Positions 1-11,600 of a stretch of DNA of 64,000 nt are shown piece after piece. The position numbers were made by a program, and so were the translations under genes. The notes under the pieces were generated by a model. That model saw only the letters and a program-made list of their open reading frames with translations, ran no database searches and was not told the DNA's origin. Numbering within the stretch: the first letter of the stretch is position 1; each line of letters starts with the position of its first letter. The stretch is from Paralithodes platypus (Eukaryota > Arthropoda > Malacostraca > Decapoda > Lithodidae): assembly GCA_032716605.1 (NCBI GenBank), contig CM064481.1, positions 18,904,811-18,968,810 of the forward strand. Direction: 5' to 3'.

Positions 1-951
1 TTGTGGGATTAGGTTAGCTGGGGAAAAAGGGGAGGATAAAAAATTTAGATATTTTAGAGAAAGTATTTCTAGGGGGTTATATTAAGATACATTACATTCT
101 ATAGTTGGACTGGTCAAATTATTTCAGTAATCATTTCAGTTTGTTTTGCCTATCTCTTATGTCGTATTTAGTAGTAGACATAAGCTTGGTGCTCCCTTCT
201 CGCAGCTGTTCGGTTCAGGTGCTTCCTTCAAGCTAACGTCTGAAGGAATACAGTGTTCTCTTTTCACGGACTGTCTGTGGTAGGTTTTCCAGTCTTTTAT
301 GGCAGTGAAGAAGAATGTTAGCTTACCCTGTCCTTGGATTGTCGGGACCATAAAATTATACATCCTATTCCTTGTATTGTGTCCAATCCTCTCATTTGCT
401 TTAACAAAATTACTCTTTAAATACTCTGGAGCCCTATCATAAAATATCTTGAAGGCATTTATGAGTCTGATTTGTTTGGCCCTGTCAGAGACATTGAGCA
501 TACCAAGTGACTGAAGTTGTTCCTGGCCAACATGCGATCTGGGTCCTAGGTTCAGCATGAACCTAGCCATTTTATTTTGAGTGACCTGAAGTTGTGCTTT
601 GCTGATTTAGATGATGCAGAGTACCAGGATGACACAGAATAGTCAAAATGACATTGAACAAGCGCTTGGCATAGGGTCTTTTTGATCGCCGCTGGCGAGC
701 ATCCCACCTGTCTATACAGGTATTTAATATGTGCTCTACATTTACTCAGGATCGATTCCAGGATTGTTTCACCTGACAGAGTCGAGTCCAGTTTTAGTCC
801 GAGATATTTCACTTGTGACACTGTTGTTATGGGAATATCATTACAGTTGACCGAGAAGCCCTCAATGTCTTTCAATTTGCGTTTTGTTCCATATAAGATG
901 GCTTCTGTCTTGCCCAGGTGAAGAGATAGTCTATTGTCCACTAGCCAATAA

Positions 952-1742
952 CTACACAATTCTAGTTCTTTGGAAAGTGAGGCGGCAATACTTATTGGGT
1001 CTTCCTGAAACCAGAACCACACTGTCGTCAGCATACAGTAATAATTTACACGATACGCTCAGTTCCATGTCATTCACATAACGGAGCAAGAGTAAGGGAC
1101 CAAGGATGCTTCCCTGCAGGACCCCACAGTTAATTGGCATAGGATCAGAAAGATTATCATTAATTTTGACTCTTTGTGTTCTACCACTAAGATAAGATTT
1201 AAACCAGTTCACTGACCCAATGCCCATTTCTTGTAGTTTATTACATAGGATATTATGGTCTACTGTATCAAACGCTTTTTGTAGGTCAAGAAGAACCATA
1301 CTGGTGTAGTTACCTTTAGACATTTCTTTACGAATGTGATCTGTTAAGTGGATGAGACAGGCGTCTGTCGAGTACATGTCTCTGAAACCTGATTGAAACT
1401 TATAGAATACCGGTAGATCATTTTCTTTGAGGTAGTGTTCAATTTGGGTGTATACAGCTCTTTCAAGGATTTTTGATACAATACTAATATGCTAACTGGT
1501 CTGTAGTTGCTAACATCTAATTTATTTCCTTTCTTGAATAGAGGGGTTACAATAGCTTCCTTCAGCTCAGCAGGTACAGTGTTGGTGTTAATTGACAGGT
1601 TGATGATGTGGGTTAGGGGACCTGCTATACCAATGGCTCCATCTCTTAGAAATTTGGCAGGAATTTTGTCTGGTCCTGTGCTTTTATGTACATTTAGGTT
1701 AGAGAGCTCCTCAAATGTGTATTTTGGTGTAACATTTTGCAA
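952..1742 (-). pseudogene. Reverse transcriptase core of LINE A
   Basis: Two overlapping minus-strand frames (1,344-1,742 and 952-1,377) carry consecutive RT blocks: fingers with GPDKIPAKF and NYRPVSIL, palm with LQKAFDTVDHNIL, then GVLQGSILGPLL and the catalytic YADDSVV. The frame change near 1,360 separates fingers from palm. The thumb and tail continue in further frames (552-1,034 and 157-570). Confidence 0.85.
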
Positions 1743-3159
1743 TCCAAAAGTGTTCGGGTGTATGCCTTTATCCCTGTAGAAATTTTGAAAGGTGGCAGTT
1801 GTTGTGGTGTATTTATTGAGAGGTTGCGGTAGGTTCTGTGCTAGTGTGTTTGCTATGGAGGTGAAGAAGGAGTTGAAGTAGGTTGAAATTTGTCGTTTGT
1901 CATGGCAAACCTGATCACTAATTTTGAGAGCAATATTAGTGTTAGATGAATCCCTTGCCTTGTTGCTGTGGCCCGTTGTTTTTAAGTGCCTCCATAGTTT
2001 TTTGGGGGTTACTCTGATATTCCGCTGCCTAATTACTGTGGAAATAATTAGATTTAGCTGATTTAATTTTCCTACTTAGTTTATTCATAGCCCTGTTGAA
2101 CTCATGTTTCAGACCTTGATCCTGTCTATGTTTCACTAGCCTTTTTAACAGTTTGTCTCTGTGTTCCAGATGGTGTAGTATGTCATTGTTGCTCCATGTG
2201 GGTCTGATCTTGCTTTAATTCGTATGTTTTTCAGAGGAGCTATTTTGTCTAGGATGTTTGTGATGATGGTTCTGAAGCCAACCCATGCGTCATTAACGTT
2301 TGTACTTCCAAACACTGGAGACCAATCTGTATTCCATAAAATGTAAAAAAAAAAAATATTTGTTGTAGTTTCTGAGTGACCTTGTTCTAATGACCTTGTG
2401 ATTCTCTAGGGTAATTTTGGGAGTTTTACGTGTACAATATGTGACGAAGTGATCACTTATCCCCGTTTGTATAACCCCTGACTGTGATATTTTGTCCTCT
2501 CTGTTATTGTGCATTGTCAGTATGTGCCTATATTCCCGTACAAGCCTATTATTTCGTTGTTTGCAACACAAGTTAAAATCCCCTAGTATAATGGATTCAT
2601 TCCGGGGGTCTAGTAATGACAAAAGTTCGTTCAAATTTGTTTAAGAATTGTGGTGTCGTCTGGTGGCCTATAGCACACTCCAATTGTGATGGGCTTTGTC
2701 CTAGGCAGGTGTAAGTCAATCCAAAGAGCTTCGTGGTTTTTTACTTGGAGGTCGTTCCTAATTGTGTGTGTGAGGTTGTTTTTTACAAACAGACATACTC
2801 CTCCCATTGTCTATTACGATCTTACGAACCACATTGAAACCTTGAATTTTTATTTCACCATCGTTTATAACTCGAGTCCAGCCAGGTTTTCTGTAATTGC
2901 AATTATTGAAGCTTTGGCCTTATTAGCTAGCAAGTTTATTTCTGACACTTTATGATACATTGATCTGGCATTGATGTGAATAAGATGGAGCCCTATGTTG
3001 GTGAACACTCTATATTCATCTTTGAATGTGTCCTGACTGGATTCTGAGTTGTTAATTGGTTCATTTACATTAACGTTCGGTAATAAATGCAAGGCACCCT
3101 TATGCATAAAAAGTCATGTTCTTTACTGTCGGTCTTCTTAGAAATGCACTTCATGTGAG

Positions 3160-3600
3160 CTACAGTTTACACTTTACACAGTTTTGGATCCCCTGTCGTC
3201 GTGTTATGGAGTGATTCACATATATCTCAAATGTTTGTCTGATTTCGTAAAGCAGATGTCCCACATTTAGCGCATTCATCTTCGTTTCTACTGCTAACGT
3301 AAGTACATCGGTTATGTACAATTTCATTACAACTGTTACATTGTAAAAGTGTACTCCTATTGTTGAATCCAATAGTACAGACTATGCATAATTTCCTCTT
3401 ACTGTTTATCGTACGTCTGGAGGTGTGGTTTGGCCCCGCCGATCAGCTGAGTGGTGCCGGCGTGTGAGCGGGGGCGGGGGCCAGGTTGCTCCTTGTCCTT
3501 GTCCCACCCCCACCCCCACCTGTACCTCCCCGCAGTGGCACCGTTGTGGTTATTTGCTGTTGTTGTTGTCCTTGGCCGTTGTTGCTACTTCACTGGTGAT
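3160..3600 (-). pseudogene. ORF1 remnant of LINE A with PHD-type zinc finger
   Basis: On the minus strand a Gln/Gly-rich segment (GGGGGG run at about 3,500) leads in frame, apart from one TGA, into a Cys/His cluster of the form C-x2-C ... C-x2-C-x4-H-x2-C ... C-x2-C (about 3,395-3,260). The visible pieces are CIVC, CNSC, VHNRC and CAKC. This spacing is that of a PHD finger, as seen in ORF1 of several arthropod LINEs. The frame stops just after the finger and the endonuclease starts in another frame. Confidence 0.6.
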
Positions 3601-4084
3601 GTGTTTGCGAGTGCTACCTGCTTTTTTAGTTGATCTGGTTGCATGTTGAGCTATTTGGGTCGCCGATATCTGTGGTAGTGATGGTACCGTTGAGGGTAGT
3701 GTTGTGTTGGTAGGGTGGTGTTACAACTATTTGTGCTGGCAATACTATAGTACAAATCAGTTCCTTGTCATATTATATTTCCTTTAATAAGATGACACCT
3801 TTTTAATTTTATTCTGGTTATCATTAGTTGGTTTTCTTCAGCTGGAGAAGGACCTATGGAAGCCAAAAGGTTAAGATTTGTAACCTTTTTTATTCCCAGA
3901 AGCTCTTCCTAAGTTGAATACAACCACCTAGTGATAGTCAAAATAATATAAAAGACATCAAAGTCTGCACACCTACGATGAGACACTTTATCACAGAAAC
4001 ACAGAGTTTTACGAGTAGTGGCACGATATTAGAATTAACAAGTTTGTCTAGTCTACCCCATCTATATCATAATCACTCTCACCT

Positions 4085-4275
4085 GATTTCCTTATCTGAC
4101 TCACCCTCATCCTTATCTGACTCACCCTCATCCTCACCCGACTCATCCTCACCCGACTCATCCTCACCCGACTCATCCTCATCTGACTCACTCTCATCCT
4201 CACTCCGACTCATCCTCATCCGAGTCATCCTCATCTGACTCATCCTCATCCGAGTCATCTCATCTGACTCTCATC
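4085..4275 (-). repeat. Tandem repeat coding for Asp/Glu/Ser-rich tail
   Basis: Short degenerate tandem units (ACTCATCCTCACCCG and variants with TCTGACTCA on the plus strand) repeat about a dozen times. On the minus strand they read as DESGEDESGEDE and DEDESDEDD runs, continuing the kinase C-terminus after a one-base break near 4,262 and another near 4,203. Confidence 0.8.
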
Positions 4276-5452
4276 ATACTCGTCAGCATAGTCAGGGAAC
4301 CCTTCCAGTGACCGCTGAAGGTACAGGAGGCCAGGAGTATGGCAGTCAACCTAGTGATCACTTCTGTGATAGTTGGTCGGTCCTCCTCTTTGTACTCTAC
4401 CATGTCGGCCACAAGTTCCTCAAGTCCCTCCGGCCAAGCACTCAGTCGTCCAGCCTTCATCTGCTTTACAACCATACGTTCAAGCATCATACCAAGAGAA
4501 AAAATGTCACTAGCAAAAGATGCCCCTCTGTTAAAGAACACCTCAGGAGCGTACCACTTATATTGAATGTAATTAATGACATTATGGTTTCTTGTATGTG
4601 CAACTTCCTCTACTAGTGCCCCCAATCCAAAGTCAATCAGAGCGGCTCGAACCTTTCCAAGACCAGCCATAGGAATCTTGACAATTACATTATCGGCTTT
4701 GATATCGTTATGTAGGACCCCTGCCTGGTGAACATCCTGTAGGCTACGTGCCAGTGCCAAGAACACTTCCACCAACCCTCGAGCAGTAAGAACGGCTATA
4801 CGCACGACTTAGAGTCTTGCCCTCTACACGGGACAGGAAGAGACAAGGACGGTCGGAGCAGTTGGCATGCAAGGCTGGGGAGCCTCCAGCACCCTGCAGA
4901 TGATCCAGCAATAAAGCCTCACGCCAGAAGCCTGCAACATGCTCCAATCTTCTCGCTTACCCAGTTTGCATACTAGATATTTACCATTGTCCCGAAACAG
5001 AAATGTTTCACACGAGGCACCAGAGCTAAGAGAACGCTTATAAACAAGCTGTGGCTTTAGTTGTTCGTAAGAACAGGTACAGCTTGGAAGCTGATCTTGC
5101 AGTACAAGCTTCTGAGAAGAAACTTTCTTGGGAGGGTCAATGAAAAAATCGAGACAGGCAAGGACGTGTGCCAAGTGAGGCCTGCCAAACTTTTGGTACT
5201 CTGCAGTGTTGGCCATCCATTCCCAGAATTCCTGGAGTCCAGTAGGATAACAAGACACAAAGACTTCTGCATCAAAACCTTCCAAGTGTAGAGAAAGGTG
5301 TGACCAAATGACCTAACAACAGCATCAGAACGAGCGAGTGTGTTTCCAGCCGTTCGGTGTAGTTCCAGTAGCTCCATCACATTAGCCCTCATCTCCCGCA
5401 GCCAGGGAACCTCCCCCACATAAAGGATCTTGTTGGTCATTTTGATCAACAA
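4085..5452 (-). pseudogene. Protein-kinase-like gene, frame-broken, with acidic C-terminal tail
   Basis: Single-exon-like minus-strand gene recoverable only across several frames: 5,285-5,452, about 4,960-5,285, about 4,830-4,947, 4,260-4,805, then the tail. The N-terminal part has no recognised domain. The kinase domain shows a Gly-loop-like SSGASCETFLF followed by VCKLGK (the VAIK lysine region), then the catalytic loop VLHNDIKADNVIV (HND in place of HRD, with catalytic Asp, Lys and Asn kept), IDFGLGA (DFG) and YAPEVFF (APE). The tail, in another frame, is Asp/Glu/Ser repeats. Key residues are retained, so the breaks could be sequence errors in a poorly polished contig as easily as true decay. 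Substrate and pathway cannot be told. Confidence 0.7.
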
Positions 5453-5710
5453 TTGTTAATAGATAAATCTTCTCACCAATTGTCAATAGATATATCTCTA
5501 AATACTAGATTGTATGATTAATTTATAAAAAAAGCTCGGAGCAAACTAATAACACACCTGATAGCTGCAGCTGTAGCCTAAGAATGAGGACTTGTCAGTG
5601 AACGCCTGACTATAGGCTACAGGCCGGTAATGACTCCAAAGTATATACATCTTGGCTATAACAATAAATTGGCTTTTTGTGTTTCTTTATTTTTACTATT
5701 TGATTTCTTT
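5453..5710. other. AT-rich intergenic stretch, nothing recognised
   Basis: No ORF, tRNA-like box or known repeat is visible. It may belong to the inverted repeat, but its mirror would lie beyond the window end. Confidence 0.5.
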
Positions 5711-5879
5711 AATTATTGTTAAATGCTTGTCTAAAATTAACAACTCTGAAATAGCGATGTATAAACAAAAATTAAAAATAATGGAAAGGCGTTTATTTGA
5801 TTATATTAAAGTTAGGGGTCGAAAATAATTTTCTTATTTTAATTGTACTCCATAGAAAACAGGTAATTTTATGGTTAAC

Positions 5880-6344
5880 TTGACTAAACCAGAAGCGGTG
5901 TATTTTATCTTGTCAGGGGGACTCGCAGAGGGCTGCTCTCGGCCAGCATGATCTGCGGTGTTTGTGCAGGGGAATTAGAAGCAAAGGATCGGATCGGGTC
6001 AAGGATTAGGGAGATAATGATAAGTGATCCTATTTTCAAAGGAATCAAGAGTGGGGCTATTACTATGGGAGATGGGAGGTGATTCCACTCATGGATTGTG
6101 CGGGGAAAACATTAATGTCTGAACCCTTTCACGCACATATGACGCAGAGGTTGCCAGATTAGCAATAAGAAATAGAGTTCTCTCACTCTTATAATTACCT
6201 CTCCAAAATTAGTTTTCTGCCCACAGCTAACTCAAAGACAACTGCAGAGGTTGAAGTAACTAAACTAAAGGTTTCTAAATACTCGATGGTAACAAAGGCT
6301 TTAAAGTATCCCTAATAGGCTCAAAATTGCGTCATATGTCGGAG
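5880..6344. other. Unassigned sequence shared by both repeat arms
   Basis: This holds no feature I recognise. A 71-codon ORF starting MICGGCAGELEAKDR is open on the minus strand of the other arm (63,548-63,763), while its mirror here is interrupted. No family can be assigned, so it is not called as a gene. Confidence 0.4.
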
Positions 6345-6766
6345 AGGGTTAATATGTCCGTGCTTGCCTGATATGTGTAGTATTTTAAGTGGCTGCGTCT
6401 CCTAAATCGTATGTTTGTAGGGTGTAAATATGTATTTTTGTCTACGTCCACTAGATTGTTTGTGACTTTGTATAACATTTGTTGTCTGTATTTGTCTTCT
6501 TGTTACAAGGGTGTCTAGTTTAAGGTCTTGTTTGAGCAAAGTGACTGATGTAGTATGTCTGTAATCACGTCTGATCCATCTTGCAGCTTTGTTTTGTATG
6601 GCCTCTAATATAGTATATTGATATTATTGTGAGTGTGTGGATCCCAGACGGTGTTGCAGTATTCTAAGTGTGGCCGAACCAATGATTTGAAAGCTTGATT
6701 TATATTGCAGGTATTCTTACTGTAATCGTGTAATGATCTAGCCCTTTGCTTGGAGCCAGATTTACA
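6345..6766 (-). mobile_element. LINE 3' fragment (CR1-like RT tail), left-arm copy
   Basis: The minus strand encodes the end of an RT: SLVRPHLEYCNTVWDP followed by a basic stretch and LKQDLKLDTLVTRRQ. This is the typical thumb/C-terminal region of CR1-like LINEs. The clearer copy is at 62,990-63,345 in the right arm. Confidence 0.65.
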
Positions 6767-6776
6767 TTAGGGTTAA

Positions 6777-7148
6777 GGGGGCCCACCTTGCTTTTTTTAT
6801 CTTTCTCTTCCTCTCTCTTTGGCTTGTATCCATTCGGCCCCATTCAGTCTACTGTTTTAAGATGTTTACCCCCATCCATGAGTCAATATTTTCCTGACGA
6901 GCGGTAGCAATCCAACATATATACATTTTTGTTTTGACAGCAAGCTAAATTTGTAGGCTACATTTTTCGATAGAAGAAGCCGGATTTCTCTGAACAATGC
7001 TGGCTCACTATCGCTCGCCAGGAAGAAATCAACACCTGGATGGGGATAAACGTCTTAAAACAGTTGGCTGAATGGGGCCGAATGGATAGGCCTACAAGCC
7101 AGAGAAAGAGAGAAAAGGAGATAAAGATAAAAAAATCCGGTGACCCCC
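6777..7148. mobile_element. MITE with long terminal inverted repeats, TTAA-flanked (left-arm copy)
   Basis: A 372-bp foldback unit flanked by TTAA on both sides (6,773-6,776 and 7,149-7,152). The ends are GGGGGCCCACC and CGGTGACCCCC. The two halves are inverted copies over about 140 bp, including CATTCGGCCCCATTCAG at 6,833 and its complement near 7,065. There is no coding capacity. The TTAA duplication points to piggyBac-type mobilisation, which is an inference. Confidence 0.75.
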
Positions 7149-7199
7149 TTAACCTTCTTTATCTGCTCTTATGATATACCTATAGTCTATTTCGGTATA

Positions 7200-8675
7200 A
7201 ACAGTTTATAATCACTATGCCTCGGAGACCCTAGGAGGGGGCGGGGGGGCATAAATGCCCCCACACCCGCCCGACCTTCCCCTGACGACCCCTCTAAATG
7301 CCCTGGACCACGGCCTGTCTTACTAGCAACTTCAGCAGTATTCGTGGCCTTTCCTCTAACTTTCACTCTGTTGAACACCATCTCTCCTCCTACAAACCTG
7401 ATCTTCTTTTCCTCACCGAAACTCGATCAGGTGTCTGAAGCAACTGCCAGCAGCCCCTTCTCTGTTTCCTCCTACTTTCTCTATCCTAGTTTCAAAGCCA
7501 AAGGCGGATGTTGTGCATACGTGAACAACAAACTCACTTGTTCCCGATTTCGACTCCTCTGAATTCTCAACTCTATGGCTCAAACTTTCCTGTCATTCTC
7601 TTACTAAATATTGCTGTACTGTCTATCTGTCCCCTAACTCTAGCGACTTTCTCAAATTCTTTGACTATCTAAACTCTAAAGTGGAACACATTCTATCCAT
7701 TTCTCCTTTCTCAGAAATCTCCATCTTAAGAGATTTCAACGTTCACCACCGCCAATGGCTCTCCTCTCACACTACTGACCACAGTGACCAGCCTGGTGAA
7801 CAAGCCTACGTTTTTTTCTATCCTAAATGACCTAGAGCAGTTAGTTCAGCAACCCACCTGTATCCCGGATCGCCTTGGAGATCGGCCCAACATTCTTGGA
7901 TTGTTTCTAACTTCTAACCCTTCTTCTTATACTGTCGATCTTTTCTCTCCTTTGGGCTCTTCCGACCATAAACGTATCTCTGTCACCTGTCCTAACTCTC
8001 CTGTACGGCTCCCCGATCCTCCCAGCCGGCGGCGCTTGTGGCACTTTGGCGCTGCTGACTAGGATGCTCTCTGGCAGTATTTCTTTGATTTCCCATGGAA
8101 AGATTTCTGCTTCCGTGGCCGAGGACCCTCGAAGGGTTCTGAACGCATTACCGAGGTAATCCTATTGGGCATGGAAGCATACATATTCCATTCTCTTTCT
8201 CTCAGACTAATGCAAACAAATCTTGGTTTACTCGCGCTTGTTCTACTGCTGTCCGCAACAAGGAGGAAGCATTCGAACGGTACCAACGCCTTCATACTCA
8301 AGAATCTCATCTCCTATGTTTCTGCCCGGAATCAAGCCAAATCTGTTCTTCGACTTGCCAAGCACTCTTTCATCAATAATAAATGCACTGAACTATCCAA
8401 CTCTAGCTCTTCCCAAGCTTTCTGGCATCTAGCCAAAACCTCTCCAACAATTTCTTTTCCTCATCTTTCCCTCCCCTTTCCCACTCTGATGACACAACCA
8501 TCACTTCTTCCTCTGACAAAGCTGAACTCTTCGCATAAACTTTTGCTAGAAACTCCACCTTGGATGATTTTGGTGCTATTCCTCCCTCTCCATCCACCTC
8601 TCTCCTTCTTATGCCTAATATCCTAATCTCTTCTAAAATTATACTTTCTACCCTCTCTGGGCTTAATACTAAGAA
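7200..8675 (+). mobile_element. LINE B 5' half (endonuclease to RT start), left-arm copy
   Basis: The plus strand encodes the endonuclease of a non-LTR retrotransposon: SNFHSVEHHLSSYKPDLL-type start (7,340-7,410, frame-broken), [11 protein letters not shown] (about 7,730) and [11 protein letters not shown] (about 7,945). The connector to the RT follows, with AKHSFINNKCTELSNSSSS (about 8,355). It stops at 8,675, where the Academ-like transposon begins. Several frameshifts and an in-frame TGA after CSRFRLL are shared with the right-arm copy. Confidence 0.85.
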
Positions 8676-11600
8676 TAGTTCAGTGGAATCCTGACTAACC
8701 GTGTTTGCAGTATATACAATGTTTTATTGCAGTTTCTAGAACTCATATGTATACTGATCTCAAAACAGGAGGGTGCCACTGTGGCACCTTTGGGGAATTG
8801 GTGTTATTGCAATTAGAAAGAAGGAACGTTTTCTAGCGATTATCAACACTTTGTCGACTGTCTAAAATAGATTTTTATGAATTAGTAAGACCTATGTCCA
8901 AACTAGGATGGATTTCTGCCGGGGTGGCTCTGATGTGCAGTACCACTGCCTAACTTTTGTTGCTTGTTTCCGAACATGTAGGGCAATAGGAAAAATTTAC
9001 TTTCGTGTTTATTTTCCAGTGGGTTTTTACGCTTTGAAAAAATATTTTGTTTAGATGTTTGTGCTGATAAACATAGCATCTCCAAATTTGTTCATTGTGT
9101 AGAACATAATTTGTAGGTATGGGCTGGCAATAATTATTACCCACGCATTTGTTTTATTATTTTTATTCACAGACACAAATATACTTATAAAAACAACTAA
9201 TAGTTTATATGTGATAATTTAGAGCCAGTTGTTGTTTTGGCCATAGTACATAAAGTATTTCTTATATCTCTTTCTTATTCCAGACTGACTTGAAACATGG
9301 CATCCAATGAAGCAGAGGGGTGTCTCTTCAACTGGACAATCAAAAGAAAATCTTATCTCTGCTAAGCCCCAGCGCCTGCGTACTATCATAGAAAGTAGCA
9401 AAATCCGTGGTGATGGGTTGCATGTAGAATTAGAGCATAGAGTAGCTGATGATCCTAACACTGCACTCTCATGTCACAAAAGTTGTGTTTCGACATATAC
9501 GTCAAAAACCCACATCAAAAGGTTTGTGGAGGCAAATAGCAACGAAAGCTCTGGAACACTCCCTCCAAAAAGAACACGTCGATCAGAAATTGCCCAGTTT
9601 GATTTCTTGACACACTGCTTATTTTGTGGTGAGGTGTGTGAACCAGCCCCTGACCCACGTCATCCTCATAGATGGAAAAGAGTAGTCCATTGCAGAACTG
9701 CTGAAAGGGTACCTGGCAAGAAGACCTTCAAAAATTCCATTCTGGAAGTATGTTCCATTCGAGAGGATGAAATTCCCCAGCAGGTCAGGATACGGGTGCA
9801 AGGACTGTCAGCGACCTTCATGCAGCAGATGGCACAGTACCACAAGACGTGCATGGCAAAAGTTTCATGGGTCCCAAGAGGTAGGGATGTATGCCCATCT
9901 TAAGTCGGAGCAATCATACAGATGAATGTGCAGATCCTGCCTTTGTAGAGGTCATTCCAAGAACTCAAGCAATGACCCAACACGGATCTGGAACTCTTGT
10001 TTGAAGTATACACCCTATATGTATCTCTGTCATGGAACTTCAGCTTAAAAAACGACCAACAATTGATTTGAACATCTTTCAACATATTTTGGGTCCAGAC
10101 CTTCTAGATCCTCTCGCGGAAATTGGGATTGCAAGCATTTAATTGCGTTCTGGAGCAAAGATTCTTTATCATCCGTCAGATTAATTACCTGACGATGATG
10201 ACCAAGATGATTTGGACATCCGCAACGTCGCAGCAAGAATAACAAAAGGGAGACAAAACCAACTGGTTCCTGAACTTGAACAGTTATGCAACAGAAAATA
10301 AGTGCCGACATTATTCGTGATGATTGGTAGTCCAACCTTGCTCTCATCCTCCTCTTACAGATTTCACCAAAAATTAGGAGACACCTTGCAGGCTTCTCTC
10401 ATCGGCAACGTCATCACCCGCACCGTGAATCATCGAGCAACAACCTTGCAAGTATTTTTAGTTCTTTTGATGAAAGGACAAGAGCCTGATGTGAGACGTG
10501 TTAGGCTTGTGGAATCACCTGCTCGTATGATGAGGTGCTATGGTTCAAGGCGTTCTGCTGCCCAAGCTGCATCCCAGAAAATCAACCTTCGGGGGGTATT
10601 CGGACAGTGAGACCGGTCTTGTGCAATGCCGTGTCTGATAACTTCGACGCCCACCATATCTTCTCCTCATGGCTTGAGATCACCACATTCTCTTGTCCTT
10701 CTTCCTCACTCAGGTTCAAACAGATGCAGAGTCCTTTTCAGGCTGGAAAATGAAACAGGATTCGGCGTATCAAAGAAAGAAAGAGATGAAAAATGGAAAT
10801 TATCTCCAGCAATCCCCATCCAGCGCTATACTGGACCAAAGAAACCCCCAATGCCAGTGCAAGATGCAAACAACGTACAGTACCCAATCTCTCAAGATGC
10901 TTGCTGCTCAACAGTTAATCAGTGGCAAGGGCAAGAGCAGTTGATTCATGACTTTTCCTGCAAAAGGTCATCCGGGAGAAAGGACATACCCAGAGTACAA
11001 GGGCTTTAACACCCGGGCCTTCACGAGAATAAGGGACACTCCATTCATCCAGCGGACCAAAGCCCATATATTACGCCATTAATTGACATGGTTCCATCAG
11101 AACTGATTACTATAATGACAGCGATGAACGAAGCACAGAAACTGACTTGCATACAGCCAAGCCTTCACGTTATTTCACCAACGATACAACCATGCTCTAT
11201 CGGTGTTGCGGTACTAACTGTGCTGTGGTTATACCCGGACAAGTTTCCAAATTTTAAGGTCCACGCCTGGGTGGCATGCATATGTTAATGAGCTTTGTCG
11301 GTGCTGTGGGAACTCCTCCATGTGCAACAGTGGCTTGGAAGAAATCTTGCAATCTCGCCTGGTCGGCAGGAGTACAGAAAATGCTGTCCGGAAAAAAGTT
11401 CCCGCAAAGATGTTCCGACGCGTTGCGGAATGGTGTGTGGAAGAGCTGTTGGCGAGAGACATTGTCAAAGTGAGGGGTCAAGACGACACTTAATGGAAAG
11501 CCTCGACACACAAAGCAGCACTTCAGCTCAACAACAAAACTTTGGGTCGACAATCTGATGCAAGCCGGTGCTCATCATGATAATTTCCATACGGGCAGAG

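Larger units (their letters stand above)
150..3780 (-). mobile_element. LINE A: decayed non-LTR retrotransposon (PHD-ORF, endonuclease, RT)
   Basis: Minus-strand non-LTR retrotransposon broken by many frameshifts. Reading from high to low coordinate, there is a Gly/Gln-rich ORF1 with a PHD-like finger (3,160-3,600). Next is the start of the apurinic endonuclease (2,865-3,107, INARSM and ITEN motifs) and its later part (2,293-2,634, GDFN and SDH motifs). Then comes the reverse transcriptase: STGPDKIPAKFL (about 1,680), LQKAFDTVDH (about 1,270), GVLQGSILGP and the catalytic YADD (about 1,060). The C-terminal tail runs to about 157. The order EN-RT is that of jockey/CR1-type LINEs; the clade is uncertain. 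No full-length ORF remains, so it is dead as it stands. Confidence 0.85.

Noticed and set aside
3425..3660. Plus-strand Pro/Leu-rich small protein
   Set aside because: It is antisense to the Gly/Gln-rich ORF1 of LINE A, which leads in frame into a zinc finger.
4085..4275. CRISPR-like or satellite array
   Set aside because: The units are too short, have no spacers, and translate into the acidic kinase tail.
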